Made by a program: the position numbers and the translations under genes. 6,268 nt of DNA, taken from the NCBI GenBank assembly GCA_003505905.1, contig DNXM01000009.1:336-6603 (forward strand). The letters are read 5' to 3'. Numbering within the stretch: position 1 is the first letter of the stretch; every line of letters starts with the position of its first letter. Source of the DNA: Oscillospiraceae bacterium. GTDB taxonomy: Bacteria; Bacillota; Clostridia; Oscillospirales; Acutalibacteraceae. Shown here one piece after another: positions 5,521 through 6,268 of this stretch. Below the pieces are notes generated by a model. It did no database searches and had not been told where the DNA came from. It was given only the letters and a program-made list of their open reading frames with translations.

Positions 5521-6069
5521 TTACAGCTTGCACAAAACCTGTGCGGTTGCTTCGGCGCAGGCACGGATGCCTGCTTCGCTCAAATGCAGCTTGTCGTCCT
5601 CACGGATGTTGTTTGCCAAGTCCTGCATCACCACGGCGTATAAATCGTTGATGACAACGCCCATGGGCTTCAATGCCTCGACAGCGAGGCGGTTAAAGTG
5701 TTCGATATCGGCGTTTGAGTTGTAGGGATTGCCGGGTTTGACGGGCGTTGTGGTGGCAAACACAACGGTTTTGCCCTTTTTCTGCAAAATTTCGGCAATG
5801 CGCACGATTTGGGAAGTGTAGTATTGCGCATCGGTGAAGGTTCCGTCCCCATACAAGTTGCAAATGTCCCATTCACCGCTGTTGAAATGAACAATGTCCG
5901 CTTGGTCAATTTCTTCGGCAAAGTCAAACAGCTCACGCAGCACAAATTGCACGAAACGGGAGTTATCCTCGGGCTGCCAAATTTCAAGCTTGTCCTTTAC
6001 CAGCTCGGGCAATACCGTGCCATAGCCGATAAGGCGAATGGAATCACCAAGCAAAACAACTTTTTTCAT
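5521..6069 (-). CDS. SGNH/GDSL-family hydrolase (putative carbohydrate or lipid esterase)
   Basis: Protein of 182 residues, typical of small SGNH hydrolases, which cleave ester bonds, often acetyl groups on sugars. Block I is LLGDSIRLIGYG with nucleophile S10 (GDSI instead of GDSL). A block III equivalent is HFNSGEWD (61-68), in which N63 may be the oxyanion-hole residue. Block V is DKLHLSEAG with D159 and H162 completing the triad. There is no signal peptide: the catalytic strand begins at residue 4, so the enzyme should be cytosolic. AAGGA 9 nt before the ATG, within AAGGATGTGGAT, supports the start. It is the first gene of a two-gene operon with the DUF4838 protein. The pairing suggests de-esterification of sugars liberated from a glycan and imported, but this is inference; the acyl substrate is not determinable. 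Confidence 0.92.
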   Translation of the reverse strand: MKKVVLLGDSIRLIGYGTVLPELVKDKLEIWQPEDNSRFVQFVLRELFDFAEEIDQADIVHFNSGEWDICNLYGDGTFTDAQYYTSQIVRIAEILQKKGKTVVFATTTPVKPGNPYNSNADIEHFNRLAVEALKPMGVVINDLYAVVMQDLANNIREDDKLHLSEAGIRACAEATAQVLCKL

Positions 6070-6098
6070 AAATCCACATCCTTATTTTCACTTTTTCC

Positions 6099-6127
6099 AT
6101 TGTACACTGTGAGCGGAAAGATTTCAA
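6099..6127 (-). promoter_or_regulatory. Sigma-A-like promoter of the GDSL/DUF4838 operon
   Basis: On the minus strand TTGAAA (6127-6122) and TACAAT (6104-6099) are 17 nt apart, each one mismatch from consensus. The predicted start is near 6092, giving a leader of about 23 nt that holds the AAGGA site. It lies just downstream of the minus-strand terminator at 6138-6177, which fits a new transcription unit. No operator-like repeat is evident around it. Confidence 0.7.
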
Positions 6128-6137
6128 GAACAAAGGC

Positions 6138-6177
6138 AAAAAAAGAACAAGGCTCAACCGAATTCGGTCAAGCCTTG
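6138..6177 (-). terminator. Rho-independent terminator, minus strand (for a gene right of the window)
   Basis: Arms 6148-6162 and 6163-6177 form a long hairpin: CAAGGCT with AGCCTTG, a 2x2 internal loop, then ACCG with CGGT closed by AATT. Read on the minus strand it is followed by TTCTTTTTTT (6147-6138). The plus strand has no T-run. It separates whatever lies to the right from the GDSL operon promoter. Confidence 0.75.
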
Positions 6178-6194
6178 CTTGAGGTGAGGATATT

Positions 6195-6216
6195 CACGAT
6201 GGATTTGACCATCGTG
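6195..6216. other. Perfect 8-bp stem-loop between two terminator-like hairpins
   Basis: CACGATGG (6195-6202) pairs exactly with CCATCGTG (6209-6216) around a 6-nt loop. Neither side has a T-run, so it is not a terminator alone. It contains an ATG at 6199 on the plus strand and one at 6212-6210 on the minus strand. Function unknown; it may be part of a structured RNA spanning the right edge. Confidence 0.5.
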
Positions 6217-6225
6217 GCAGCGGCT

Positions 6226-6266
6226 AAAAAAGAAGAGGCTCTGCCCGAATTGGGTGTCGAGCCTCT
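6226..6266 (-). terminator. Second minus-strand terminator-like hairpin
   Basis: AGAGGCTC (6234-6241) pairs exactly with GAGCCTCT (6259-6266), with an inner CCC/GGG pairing (6244-6246 with 6252-6254). On the minus strand it is followed by TTCTTTTTTA. It resembles the hairpin at 6148-6177 in both arms, in the central CCGAATT-GG and in the tail, so the two look like duplicated or tandem terminators. Alternative reading: ATG 6199 with TGAGGA 8 nt upstream opens a plus-strand frame (MDLTIVAAAKKEEALPELG...) to the window edge. I favour the hairpins because of their mutual similarity. Confidence 0.55.
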
Positions 6267-6268
6267 CG

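Noticed and set aside
5496..5564. Extension of the DUF4838 protein to an ATG at 5564
   Set aside because: The added 23 residues overlap the GDSL gene and would block the clean signal peptide that begins at 5495, where there is a proper ribosome site.
1..6268. CRISPR array, tRNA, rRNA, insertion sequence or attachment site
   Set aside because: No regularly spaced repeats, no cloverleaf or rRNA-like sequence, no transposase or integrase frame, and no paired terminal inverted repeats were seen.

Overview
The window looks like a chromosomal segment from a Gram-positive, gut-type Clostridia bacterium, most likely Oscillospirales/Ruminococcaceae. This is inferred from strong GGAGG-type ribosome binding sites, sigma-A-like promoters, intermediate base composition, and family content: an XRE regulator paired with a Ser/Thr kinase, a zinc-ribbon/DUF5067 membrane protein, and a DUF4838 secreted protein. 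No database search was possible, so genus and species are not claimed.

Left part (1-1353, plus strand): the last 41 codons of an unidentified gene, a maltose/galactoside-type sugar O-acetyltransferase, and a CDP-alcohol phosphatidyltransferase form a tight operon. The first two are 13 nt apart and the last two overlap by 8 nt. The operon ends in a strong hairpin terminator.

Middle (1380-3712): a compact signalling-type module. A small XRE-like helix-turn-helix protein (minus strand) is divergent from a membrane-anchored Hanks-type kinase (plus strand, TTG start). The kinase is followed by a single-pass membrane protein with a cytoplasmic zinc ribbon and an extracytoplasmic DUF5067 domain. 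The two intergenic spacers flanking the kinase share an AT-rich sequence (ATTATAA plus TTTGATTTG) and an 11-nt -10 box. The second spacer also holds a 15-bp palindrome next to the promoter. I read these as candidate operators linking the three genes. This is the most interesting part of the window. The HTH/kinase pairing resembles a recurrent clostridial arrangement; joint control with the zinc-ribbon gene is my inference.

Right part (3711-6127, minus strand): a promoter (TTGAAA-17-TACAAT) drives a two-gene operon for a cytosolic SGNH/GDSL hydrolase and a secreted DUF4838 protein of the glycoside-hydrolase-like class. This suggests processing of an acylated glycan. It converges on the zinc-ribbon gene at a shared hairpin terminator.

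Right edge (6138-6268): three hairpins in 130 bases. Two are similar to each other and carry T-rich tails on the minus strand, so they look like tandem terminators for a minus-strand gene beyond the window. Part of this stretch can also be read as a plus-strand gene start, so it remains ambiguous.
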